Positions 54,081-64,000 of a DNA stretch of 64,000 nucleotides are shown piece by piece (the stretch's first letter is position 1; every line of letters begins with the position of its first letter). The DNA lies in contig NC_135626.1 in the NCBI RefSeq assembly GCF_053574225.1, positions 18,503,001-18,567,000 on the forward strand. Direction: 5' to 3'. This stretch comes from Canis aureus. Its lineage: Eukaryota > Chordata > Mammalia > Carnivora > Canidae. The notes below the pieces were generated by a model. It was not told the DNA's origin. It searched no databases and worked only from the letters and a program-made list of their open reading frames with translations. A program made the translations under genes and the position numbers.

Positions 54081-57000
54081 TGGGGATCTCGGGCGCTGTT
54101 GCTAGTGGGCAGCCTTTTAATTAGACTTTAGGGCTCTGACATGAACCCCAGCCCCGGGTTAGGACAAGGCCTCCCTCAGAAAGATGCTCGAAGTGGGAAA
54201 CAGGACTTTTAGGAGGGCCCTGCGTAGGGCCCAGGTTTCAGCGTGACCTTGGGGAGACTGGTTCTTAGTGTGTGACCCGGGGAGGGGGCTTGAGGTCACG
54301 GGATGGTGTGAGCATGGCCTCTAGCGATGGGACAGGCAGGTCAGACGGCCTGGAGGATCAAGTGAGGGGGAGCATACGGTTCACATCTCCAAAAGGCTAA
54401 GAATAGCAGACCTTGGAAGGACCCCTAGAAAGAGCAGCCCTGTCCAGAGAGACCACTGAGAGAACTGACCTTTTTGGGGGGGGCTGAAATTAGACACTGG
54501 TGTTGGGGAAAGATGGATGATAAGTATTTGCACCTTAAGACCCGAGGGAAATTTGATGTAAATCTGAACAAAAACTAGATTGAAAGACTACTAGGTGCAA
54601 TGCGGGGAGTGCAGTAGGACGTATGGTGATAATGGTTAAGCCCTTCAAGGGCAGGGTGAAGGCTGCAGTTTCTGGGCATAGACAGAGATGGAATTAGAAC
54701 AAATGTTTTACACACTTGGCTCTGAGGGGGAACACAGGCTCATCAGACGCAGGCATTGCTCCCAGAGAACCTACGGTCTCTAGTGGAGATGAGACATGGG
54801 CACAAATAACAGAAATGCAAGGTGGGGAGGGCGGTTAAAATGCTGTGGGAGGTCAGGAAAGAAACAGGCAAGAGGTACAAATAAGCAGGGTGCGAGGGCA
54901 TGATATGAGGAATGCTGAGAGTGAAGAGAGAAGAAAGTGATGTGGGAGCCGTCAGACATAACACAGAAACCGAGGCAGGGCCTGTGGCTAGATCTCAAAG
55001 AGGAAAAGACGGGATCTGGAGTGGTGGTTTGGCAGGACCCTTCCCTGCTTCACCTGCCCCACGGCTTGGGCCTTTCTCTGCTGTCACTGCCTGGCCCCTC
55101 GGTATCCTAGTAGCTTTTTCTGATGGGCTAGGTACCATTACCTCCTCAGCCTTTCAGTTGCTTGTTCTTTTCCTTCCTAACCAGAAATCGACCAGAGGGC
55201 AAAGTTTTGGAGACGGTTGGTGTATTTGAGGTGCCAAAACAGAATGGAAAATATGAGACCGGGCAGGTGAGTGCTCGGCTGGGTCATTTTTCATTTTCAG
55301 GATATGCCCTGCATCTTGAAAGGGTCAGCTTCGGTCATAGGCTCGAATGTTATAGTTTTCTGCCTTGGTGTTCAGTGCCAGACCAGAATCACAGATTTTT
55401 TTAAGATGGGGTTTCTGTTTTCCTGGATCTGAATCCTTTTCATGTATCAAAGGGTTCTCTTTCTAAGTTAGTGTGGACAGAGATAATTTGAACCAAAGGA
55501 AGGAGAGAGCCAGATTGTTGAATCCTATAATTTAGTGGAAGGTGGGAAGCCAGTGAAGGGAGCTTTCAGAAAAGCAAAGCTTTGGATGCCTGGGTGGCTC
55601 AGTGGTTGTGAGCGTCTGCCTTCAGCTCAGGGCGTGGTCCCAGAGTCCCATGATTGAGTTCCACAATGGGCTCCTCACAGGGAGCCTGCTTCTCCCTCTG
55701 CCTGTGTCTCTGCCTCTTTCTGTGTATCTCTCATGAATAAATAAATAAAATCTTTAAAAAAAAAAAAAAAGAAAGAAAGAAAAGCAAACCTTTGGGGGTG
55801 ACTGGGAGGCTCAAACAGTTAAATGTCCAACTCTAGATTTTGGCTCAGGGCATGATCTCAGGGTCCTGGGACCGAGCCCCACGTCTGACTCTGGCCTAGG
55901 TGTGGAGCCTGCTATAGATTGTCTCTCTCCCTTCCCTTCCTCCCTCTCTAAAGAAAATAAAAGAAAGAAAGAAAAAAAGAAAAACAAACTCTTGATTCTT
56001 TGTCATAGTTGAACTGATTGCAGTATAATATAAGCTGTGGGTGTGAGATTCTTGTTTTCGTTATCAGCTTTGTGCGAGATCCACTGAGATAGATTTAGGC
56101 CCCTTGTAAGTAAGGACTTTTTGTTTACTCAACTTCCCGCTTGAATGCCTGCAATGGACCAGGTGTTGTGCATTGAACTTGACTCAGAAAGCAATGCCTT
56201 CGTAGCGCTGGCAGTCTAGAGAGGAAGTCTAGATGGAGTCTGTGGCTAAGCATTATGCTAAGTGGAGGGGAGGTCAGGGAAGGCTTCCTAGAGCTCTAAG
56301 CTATGGTCTAAAGGATCAATAGAAGTCAGCCAGGTAAAGAGGAGGTAAGAGTGTTCTGAAGCTGGTGAGGGTAGATTACAGAGTTCAAGGGAAAGATTGG
56401 CAAGATCTTGTGCTGGGATTGTAGCCACCTGTGCCGCTTAGCAGTCTGAGTCCCACCTGGAAGGACTTGTGGACGTGGACTGCTTCCTCACTGAGGCTCT
56501 CTTTTCTCCTAGCTCTTCCTTCATAGTGTTTTTGGCTACCGAGGTGTCGTCCTGTTTCCCTGGCAGGCCAGACTATATGACCGGGATGTGGCTTCTGCAG
56601 CTCCGGAGAAGTAAGTACCCCTGTCATTGCACCTCGCAGTACCCCCAGGAGGAGGCCTGACTCATGGTCAACATACGTAATTAGGGTCCCTGGGGTGAAT
56701 TCAACATTCTCCTGGGCCATGGAAGTAGTCCCAGGGTACTTCCCTGACACCATGGAGATAAAAGTGCTGAGTGCCAGGGACAGTCTTAAGTCAGAGGGTC
56801 CCTGTAGGCCTCCCCAGGATGCTTTCCCAAGCTGTTCTCTATTTGCATTATAAGTCACCCAAAAAGCATTGAGGGACTAATTTTCTTGATTTTTTTGTTG
56901 TTCAGTTAGAACCTTTCTTTCGATCTCTTACACAAGTACATTAAAAAAGAAAAGGCCGGGGCAGCCCCGGTGGCTCAGCGGTTTAGTGCCACCTTCAGCC

Positions 57001-60000
57001 CAGGGCCTGATCCTGGAGACCCAGGATCGAGTCCCACGTTGGGCTCCCTGCATGGAGCCTGCTTCTCCCTCTGCCTGTGTCTCTGCCTCTCTCTCTTTCT
57101 GTGTCTCTCATGAATAAATAAATAAAATCCTTTAAAAAAATTAAAAAAAAAAAGGCCTAGTTCCATTAAGTAATTATAGACATCCCCATGGATGTGAGAA
57201 GAGTGGGGTGCTTGCGGCTCCATGGATGGAGCCAAGGCCAAGGGCAATTTGACTTTCTCAGCATGGTCCCCTTCTTCCAAGAAGCAGCCAGCGAGTAAGA
57301 CAAATGGTGACTTTGAGCCATGGGCCCTCCGCATTCCCTTACTGGCCTCTGGTTGGGGAGGGGCTGAGCCTGGGTGTTGCTGAGCAGATACCCAGCTGCT
57401 GCTGAAACCCCTTCAGAGCCGGCATTAACTAGTCTGTTGGGGGTAAGGAGGTGGGAGGGAGCGAGGGCAGGCACTACTTCTGTTTCTCTTGGGGTGATAT
57501 TGGGCTTCTTCTCTTACCCTGTAGAGCAGAGAATCCTGCTGGCCATGGTTCTAAGGAGGTGAAAGGCAAAACTCACACTTACTATCAGGTGCTGATTGAT
57601 GCCCGAGACTGTCCACATATAGTAAGTAAGCAAGATGGCTGGGCCGGGGGTTTCTCTCCATGTGAAAGGCCTGAACAGAGAGAGGGAGGATGGTCCCAGA
57701 GAGCCTGGATCAGCACTGGGCCCACGTTCTCAGGACTGGATAGTGACTAAGAAAATCTCTGACTTGCTTCTTGCCTTAGTCTCAGAGATCTCAGACAGAA
57801 GCTGTGACTTTCTTGGCTAACCATGATGACAGCCGGGCCCTTTACGCCATCCCAGGTGAGTAGTGAGCATCTGAATATGCCTATTGATGAGGTCTGGTGG
57901 GTCTCAATGAGAAGATTCTGATGCCTCTAATCTGCTAGGAGGGATGAGACAAGCTGAGAGTGATGGTACCAGGCTCATCCAACCTTGAGACAAGGCCAGG
58001 AATTGTGTTTCTTTTTCTTTCTTTCTTCCTTTCCTTTTCCTTTTTCTTTTTTCTTTTTTTTTTTTAAAGATTTATCCATCATTCATGATAGACATAGAGA
58101 GGCAGAGACACAGACAGAGGGAGAAGCAGGCTCCACGCCGGGAGCCCGATGCGGGACCCGATCCTGGGACTCCAGGATCGTGCCCTGGGCCAAAGGCAGG
58201 CGCTAAACGGCTGAGCCACCCAGGGATCCCCCTGGAATTGTGTTTCTTCTCAGCCTTGTTCCTCCCTTTTTCCTGTGTGAGTTTCACTGCCTCTTTTCCT
58301 CCCTGTGCCAGGCCTGGACTATGTCAGCCACGAAGACATCCTCCCCTATACCTCTACCGATCAGGTTCCCATCCAGCATGAGCTGTTTGAAAGATTTCTT
58401 TTGTATGACCAGACAAAAGGTGAGTTCTCTCAAGAAGGGAAGCTGGAGCAAGAGGGCCCTTTCTTCAAAGATAGTGTTATAGAAGTAACTTCAAAGCTCC
58501 CTATCCACAACCTTATTCGACGTCCCATTAGACGTCCCATTAGACCTATCGGGTGGGTGGCTGTTATCTCTTCCTCATAGACATGGAAGCTGAGGCTCAG
58601 GGATGGAAGGGACTCAAGGTTGCTAGTGAGTGGCAAGGTCAGGGTTACAATAGGGTCAAAAAACCCGAGCTCCTCACTCCTAGCCCATTTCTCTTCCTAG
58701 GATGTCACATAACTCCTCAGGGTTTATTCTTGGTGGCCTCGTGCCTTCTTCCAGACTGTGCATTTGCTTCATGTTTGGGTCCCTCGTTTCCCCAGCCAGC
58801 CTTGGGGAGTATTCTCTAGGAGGGGCAGTTGGAGAACCCCTGGGATTGGGCCTGACTGATTAGTCCTTTCTTGCCTCAGCACCCCCTTTTGTGGCCCGGG
58901 AGACACTACGGGCCTGGCAAGAGAAGAACCACCCCTGGCTGGAGCTCTCTGATGTTCACCGGGAGACAACAGAGAACATTCGTGTCACTGTCATCCCCTT
59001 CTACATGGGCATGAGGGTGTGTACCTGGCCTGGGCCCCTTCCCCCAGGGGTAGGCCCCCAGGTTTTCTGTGCTGTTCCCAGTGTGACTGCTGGAGTGGGT
59101 TCCAGATTTAAACTGTGTGCCCCGTGGTTCTGCTTCCCAGGGCTGCACATATGGGGCAGACACTGGGACCTAGAGCAGCAGGTAAATCCTCAAGTTCTGG
59201 GATGGAGTCCTCCAGGCTGACTCTTCCTTCTGTTCTGGTTCTGGGGATTCCTGTTTATGAAGAGTATACACATACTTGTTTAAATCTCTATAGGCTGATC
59301 TTCACACTTTATATGCATTAGTCAGATGTTTATTGAACTATTTCTTGCCTGGCTATGAGCTTCAAATAAAAATGAAACCGTGTCCCTGCCTTACAGGAGC
59401 TCATGGTAGTGGGAGAGGTTACCACATCAAGTATTGTCATGGTGTTGGGTTATGGAAGGGCCGATGAGGAGGGCAGTGGCCTGGGCCAGCAGTGATTGCA
59501 GGAGTTGGGGGAAGCAGCTAGCTGGATGACTGGGGAGAAAGGGAAGGGCCTTGTGGCTGACTTCCGTTGGCACCCAGCTCTGTTGGTGATCTTGATAGGA
59601 TAAGGAGGAGGGAGGCCAGGGACGAGGCCAGGGGAGGCTGCCTTCTCTTGGGTTTGTTGGCTGTAGTCCACTCTCCATCCCACACATAACAGCATTGTTC
59701 TGTCTCTGTAACCTTCCTGGAACACACCTACTCAGTTGGAGAACTGTTGATTGGAACAGAGGTTTCTGCCCTCTGGGACTTAAATTCTTTGTTTTTTTCC
59801 CCAGGAAGCCCAGAATTCCCATGTCTACTGGGTGAGTGTGTGCTTGGGGGGATAGGATTGGGGGAACTGGTTAGGAGGGTGGTGGTGGGGGGTTGGAGTT
59901 TGCCTCTGGCGCAGGGTGAGGGGGTGGGGCTGTGCACTGCAGGTTGTCTGTCTTTATTGCCTTTTGCTTTCCTAGAATACTGGGTGGGGTGGCCCGAGGT

Positions 60001-62344
60001 GTTCTTTTTCAGCTGTGAACTCTCTCCTCCACTCCTCACAGTGGCGCTACTGTATCCGCTTAGAGAACCTTGATAGTGATGTGGTGCAGCTCCGGGAGCG
60101 ACACTGGAGGATATTCAGTTTATCTGGCACCTTGGAGACAGTGAGAGGCCGAGGAGTGGTGGGCAGGGTAAGCATCATCGGGCCAATAATGCCTACTTTC
60201 TATTCCTTCCCAGCAGGCCTGGGGGCTGAGTGCCTGCTCTCCTCCTCTGTGGCTAGGGACAGAGGCAGTGTGTGAATGTGTTGGGCTGTTTTGGGTGACA
60301 CCTTACAAACACCACCATGAGATAGTTTTCTTACAACCTGATTCACAGATGAAGAGAGAGGTTGTGAAATGAATAACTGGCCCATGGTCGTGTGGCTGGT
60401 AGTGGAAGGACCTGGATTTGAATCCAAGGGAGTCTGACATCAAAGCTTATGTAGAGGTCTTATTGCCAGCACAGAGCCTTACTAAAAATATGATTTTGAG
60501 TGCCCTTCAGTGGGGCTCCCCCAGGTCCCCACTCATCCCATCGCTTCTGGTTGTCATTCTTCTGCCTCTTTACATACTTGCATCCTCTGCTAGTCCACAG
60601 AGATCTGATTTTGCAAATCCTGCACTACCCAACTCTGTCTCTTGAGAAATAAAGTCACAAGAAATGGCCAGGGGCCACATTTAACATCCATTTTTCCATG
60701 TTAGCAGGGAGTTGGGAAGCAGGGTAGGATATTGAGAATAGGGCTTTGGAGTGAGATAGTCTGGTTTTGAATGCCAGCTATGTGTGGTTTACTCACCACA
60801 TAACTGTGGGCCAGTTTAACAAAAAATCTGTTTTTTTCCTTTTTTTTTAAAAAATATTTTTTTTTAAATTTTTTTTTTTTTTATTTATTTATGATAGTCA
60901 TAGTCACAGAGAGAGAGAGAGAGAGAGGCAGAGACACAGGCAGAGGGAGAAGCAGGCTCCATGCACCGGGAGTCCGACGTGGGATTCGATCCCGGGTCTC
61001 CAGGATCGCGCCCTGGGCCAAAGGCAGGCGCCAAACCGCTGCGCCACCCAGGGATCCCAAAAAATATTTTTTTTATTCATGAGAGACACACACAGAGAGA
61101 GAGAGGTAGAGACATGGGCAGAGGAAGAAGCAGGCTCCATGCAGGGAGTCCGATGTGGTACTTGATCCTGGGACTCCAGGATCACGCCCTGGGCCAAAGG
61201 CAGGCGCTAAACCACTGAGCCACCCAGGGATCCCTCAGTTTTTTTCCTGATAAAATGGGGGTCACACCTATTACCTCGTAATTACTAGGAGGTTTAAGTC
61301 AGCAGAGGTTACAGAGTACCACCGTGGTGCCTGGCATCTAGGCACTCAGTGAATGGACTCTGGAAGGGCTATTTACCGAGGAGGTCCTATGCCTAGCATC
61401 TTTGCTCCATGCCCACAGATGTTAAGTCTGAGGTTCTCTTTCCCAGGATCAGAATAAAAGGCCCAGGTCAATGGCTATGCCGTGGGAGGTGGTACTGGCA
61501 GGCAGTCACTGTGGGAGGCCTAAGGGGCATCCTCCTGATGCTCTGGCAGTCAGCATGCGGCCTGGGGTACAGGGAGCTTGTCTGGCCTTACCGATTTTGC
61601 CTGAACCCTTACAGGAACCAGTGTTATCCAAGGAGCAGCCCGCATTCCAGTATAGCAGCCACGTCTCCCTGCAAGCTTCCAGCGGGCACATGTGGTAAGT
61701 GAGTACGGGCAGGGGACAGGGCTACCTCAACCCCGCAGACACAGCCGCAGGTCAGAAAAGTGAGAGCTCATAGTTTGTGGTTAACATCTTGAGATGCAGC
61801 CTTATTTGCTCTTGATTGTTGCATGGGACTTGTCTAATTTTTTTCTACCTGTTTTCTAGTTCCCTGTAATTTCACAGACTGAGGACTTAGGCCTAAGAGG
61901 TCTGGTGGTTTGATGCTGCACTGAGTTGCCCATGGAGTTGGTTTTTTTCCCGGTGGTTCACTCTTTAACCTGATAGTATAGTTGGGTAGCTTATGCAGTA
62001 TGATCTAAGGGCCAGAATCAGGACAGCTGCGTTTCTTCTTTTCATGTAGGGCCAGAAAGGGCTCTTAGGTTTCTGGACCAGCGTTATTCTGACATGAGCT
62101 GGGCCAGAGAGAGCCCGTCCTGCCTCATCCACTGTGTTCAGTTCTGGAACGGAGGGCCTATGGCTCTCAAGAGCCTCAGTAAGGCCTCAGCCCTCGCTCC
62201 CTCTAACCCAGCTTCTCTCTAACCCACAGGGGCACATTCCGCTTTGAGAGGCCTGATGGCTCCCACTTTGATGTCCGGATCCCTCCCTTCTCCCTGGAAA
62301 GCAATAAAGATGAGAAAACCCCACCTTCAGGCCTTCACTGGTAG
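53666..62344 (+). CDS. POLDIP2: POLDIP2 (PDIP38), 11 exons
   Basis: Exons: 53666-53826, 55185-55266, 56513-56610, 57525-57621, 57780-57855, 58312-58419, 58880-59016, 59805-59831, 60042-60167, 61615-61694, 62230-62344. They splice to 368 aa, the human length. POLDIP2 binds DNA polymerase delta p50 and PCNA, supports PrimPol and translesion polymerases, and is also found in mitochondria, where it affects CLPX/ClpXP-dependent turnover. Visible: an Arg-rich N-terminal mitochondrial targeting region (1-51, ending RRHLSSR), a YccV/HspQ-like domain over about 65-220 (FGYRGVVLFPWQARLYDRDV), and an ApaG/DUF525 immunoglobulin-like domain over about 235-360 (RENIRVTVIPFYMGMR region, SSGHMWGTFRFER). Exon 8 is a 27-bp microexon coding EAQNSHVYW. 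Confidence 0.97.
53827..55184 (+). other. POLDIP2: POLDIP2 intron 1
   Basis: The first 250 bp belong to the CpG island; the rest is unique or decayed repeat text. It contains no SINE, unlike most introns of its length here, which may reflect regulatory content near the promoter. No other gene is seen. Confidence 0.5.
55584..55779 (+). mobile_element. SINEC in POLDIP2 intron 2
   Basis: Standard body with a long A-run. AAAAGCAAAGCTTT (55570-55583) recurs as AAAAGCAAACCTTT (55780-55793). Confidence 0.92.
55795..55986 (+). mobile_element. Older SINEC in POLDIP2 intron 2
   Basis: Diverged copy (GGGGTGACTGGGAGGCTCAA) immediately after the previous SINE, with an A/G-rich tail. The two look like independent insertions lying head to tail. 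Confidence 0.82.
56958..57151 (+). mobile_element. SINEC in POLDIP2 intron 3
   Basis: The head is GGGGCAGCCCCGGTGGCTCA. The A-rich flank ending in AAAAGGCC appears on both sides. Confidence 0.9.
58014..58233 (-). mobile_element. SINEC in POLDIP2 intron 5
   Basis: Long T/C tail (58014-58066), then a body ending GAGCCACCCAGGGATCCC. A perfect 15-bp duplication GGAATTGTGTTTCTT lies at 57999-58013 and 58234-58248. It ends only about 80 bp before exon 6. Confidence 0.93.
60841..61235 (-). mobile_element. SINEC split by a nested SINEC_Cf (POLDIP2 intron 9)
   Basis: The outer element runs from the T-run at 60841 to CACCCAGGGATCCCT at 61235, with the inner one at 60866-61058. The outer duplication is CTGTTTTTTTCCT (60828-60840) versus CAGTTTTTTTCCT (61236-61248). 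Confidence 0.9.
60866..61058 (-). mobile_element. SINEC_Cf, young copy nested in a SINEC tail
   Basis: Young-type head (CGCTGCGCCACCCAGGGATC). The duplication, six A, TA, then a T-run, is found at 60849-60864 and again at 61059-61074. Confidence 0.92.
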
Positions 62345-63460
62345 GCCAGCTGAGGCCTGAGTGCCTAGGCTCAGCCCCTGAAGAACAGCTCTCATCCCAC
62401 AATTGCTGCAGAACTCTCTCTCCACCATGGGCCACAGTGGGTCTTTTTATCATTTGCGCCATTTGATTGTGGGGTTCTTTTTCAGTGCGTGGGTGTAATC
62501 GTTTTCTCCAGAAGACCTGTGTAGGACTCCTCCAAGGCTGGCCTCCCCTGTAAGCCCTGGCTACACTGTGTTCCAGTAAAGCTTTCCACCAGGAATTCTA
62601 TGTTCAGCTGCCACAGGCCTGGGGTTTCCTGGCCTGTCACACAAGTTGTTTGGAATATGAGGTTTGGTCAATAAACCAGTGCACACTTGGCCACCCTCGC
62701 CATTTCTGCCCCCCCGGGGTCTCAGGCTCCCTTTTTGGTGTAGTTGGGGCCCTTGGTTGCTTTCCTTTGCTGCCTTTCCAGGAAACTGCCCCATCTACTA
62801 GAGTATGTATCTGTTTCTTTCTCTCCTGAGGCTGGGGCTTGGCTGGATGTCTCCTGGGGTCATCATGCCTCTCAGCCAGTTGGTTGGGGGCTAGACTGGA
62901 CTCGTTCTTTATCCTCTGCTAAGTGCAGAGCAGGAGGCCAGCAGCAGGCTCAGGCTCTCAGCACTGGCTAACCATTGACATCGTTGGCCTCACTGGGCCT
63001 GGGAAGGAGTGAGGCAAGCCCTTCAAGTTCCCTGGAATAGCTTGCCAGCCCTGAGCCTGTCAGGCCTCCACATCGCAAATGCAGAAACTCAGCCAAGGAG
63101 CTTTAGTTACGTATGGACGGTGACTGAGCCAAGCTACTTTCTGAGCTGATTGCAGATCTCCAAGAGCCAGAGGTGAAATGTGCTGCATTTTCCCGAGTCT
63201 TAGGATTCCTGCTTCCCTACTACCATAGTGATTGTTAAAGAGGTCGTTTTATTCTTAATATTAAATCTCAGTTCCAGCCCTCATTAGTGTCGTCCTTAAT
63301 CCTCCACCAGGGGGAGCCCGGGTTGCAGGGCAACTGAGTGCAATAGGATTTATGATTCCGGGAGAACACAAGGTGGTGAATGGGAAATCCAACTGTGTCC
63401 ATAGCAGTGAGCTGACCCAGCTCTAATCACTGCAAGCACGACTCTGTACTACCGCAATGT
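62345..63460 (+). other. POLDIP2: POLDIP2 3' UTR and spacer
   Basis: After the stop codon the sequence has poly(A) hexamers at 62575-62580 (AGTAAA) and 62670-62675 (AATAAA). Beyond about 62.7 kb it is spacer with no gene seen. Confidence 0.55.
62670..62675 (+). terminator. POLDIP2: POLDIP2 poly(A) signal
   Basis: AATAAA 326 bp after the stop codon and the first canonical hexamer on this strand. AGTAAA at 62575-62580 is an alternative. Confidence 0.7.
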
Positions 63461-63468
63461 AACACAAT

Positions 63469-64000
63469 TTTATTAGAAATTAGTGTTTGTTTCCATCACC
63501 TGTGGTGAGCAACAAAGGATTGCAGTTAAGTGGCAAAGCAGTTCTCTCGGTGGCAGGAGTTGGGCCATCCTTTAGGCAGACGTGGGTGAGATAAGAATAA
63601 AACCCATGTGATGAACAGCGGGCTTCTAGTTTTCTCAGAAACCGACAAAGTTTGACCTTCATCCACACTTTTTGTTTGCTCCCCCCCACCCCCCAGGGGC
63701 TCCGAATTGAAAAATTCACACAGCCAAGAGCTGCTTTCCGAATGGGGCTGAGAGGCACAAAGAAAATTCCCCAAACCCATATGCCACAAAGTCTGAGTAA
63801 AGAAGTTAAGATTACTTCAGTGGTTGCAATGTTAGTATTTTTCTTAAGACCAGGGAGATACTTTGATCAGTCCAGGATTACTGTGCTTTCTCAGGAAGAA
63901 AGACTAATCACCACTGAGACAGCTGAGGATCTAAATGTCAAAGCTGCAAAGAGGCTGCAGGGCAGGGGAGGTCAAAGGACAAGCATTAAAATACCTCAGT
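63469..64000 (-). other. TNFAIP1: Probable 3' UTR end of TNFAIP1
   Basis: TTTATT at 63469-63474 is AATAAA on the minus strand, and no SINE interrupts the sequence to the window edge. In human the gene tail-to-tail with POLDIP2 is TNFAIP1, which has a long 3' UTR. There is no coding sequence here to prove it, so the call rests on conserved gene order. Confidence 0.4.

Noticed and set aside
58518..58545. Two 12-bp repeats of GACGTCCCATTA just after POLDIP2 exon 6
   Set aside because: A two-copy short tandem repeat in an intron is within the range of chance or slippage. No function can be supported.

Overview
The window is mammalian nuclear DNA from a canid, almost certainly domestic dog. More than 35 copies of the carnivore tRNA-Lys-derived SINE (SINEC/Can-SINE) occur in both orientations. 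Several keep long, nearly perfect target-site duplications, and some are of the young SINEC_Cf type. Older L1, L2, MIR-like and LTR fragments fill much of the rest. The gene order matches human 17q11.2 read in reverse; from memory the dog counterpart is CFA9. No bacterial, phage or plasmid feature is present.

Layout, left to right. 1-11.1 kb: intergenic DNA dense in SINEs, no gene seen. 11.4-18.1 kb (+): SLC46A1, the proton-coupled folate transporter, 5 coding exons, 459 aa. 22.0-38.9 kb (-): SARM1, the ARM-SAM-SAM-TIR NADase of axon degeneration, 9 coding exons, 724 aa. 40.7-43.5 kb (+): VTN, vitronectin, 8 exons, 470 aa. 45.05-45.9 kb (+): SEBOX, a homeobox gene, 3 exons, 189 aa. 50.0-53.5 kb (-): TMEM199, a V-ATPase assembly factor, 6 exons, 208 aa. 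53.7-62.3 kb (+): POLDIP2, 11 exons, 368 aa. The last 0.5 kb probably holds the 3' UTR of TNFAIP1 on the minus strand. Every gene was rebuilt from GT/AG splice junctions with a closed reading frame. Four of the six have exactly the human length as I remember it.

The genes form a conserved neighbourhood, not an operon. TMEM199 and POLDIP2 share a CpG-island bidirectional promoter with 206 bp between start codons. SLC46A1 and SARM1 converge, and I see no AATAAA or ATTAAA hexamer for SARM1 in the 3.9 kb between the two stop codons, so antisense overlap of the transcripts is likely. SARM1 and VTN diverge from a 1.8 kb spacer.

I found no new multi-gene system. The observations most worth a second look are: an L1 ORF2 fragment inserted 'backwards' with a poly(A)-like tract and a perfect 15-bp duplication; LTR-supplied polyadenylation potential downstream of SLC46A1; an NRF-1-type palindrome on the SLC46A1 start codon; a SEBOX homeodomain that keeps the canonical recognition helix; species-specific changes in vitronectin; and several nested or internally duplicated SINEs.
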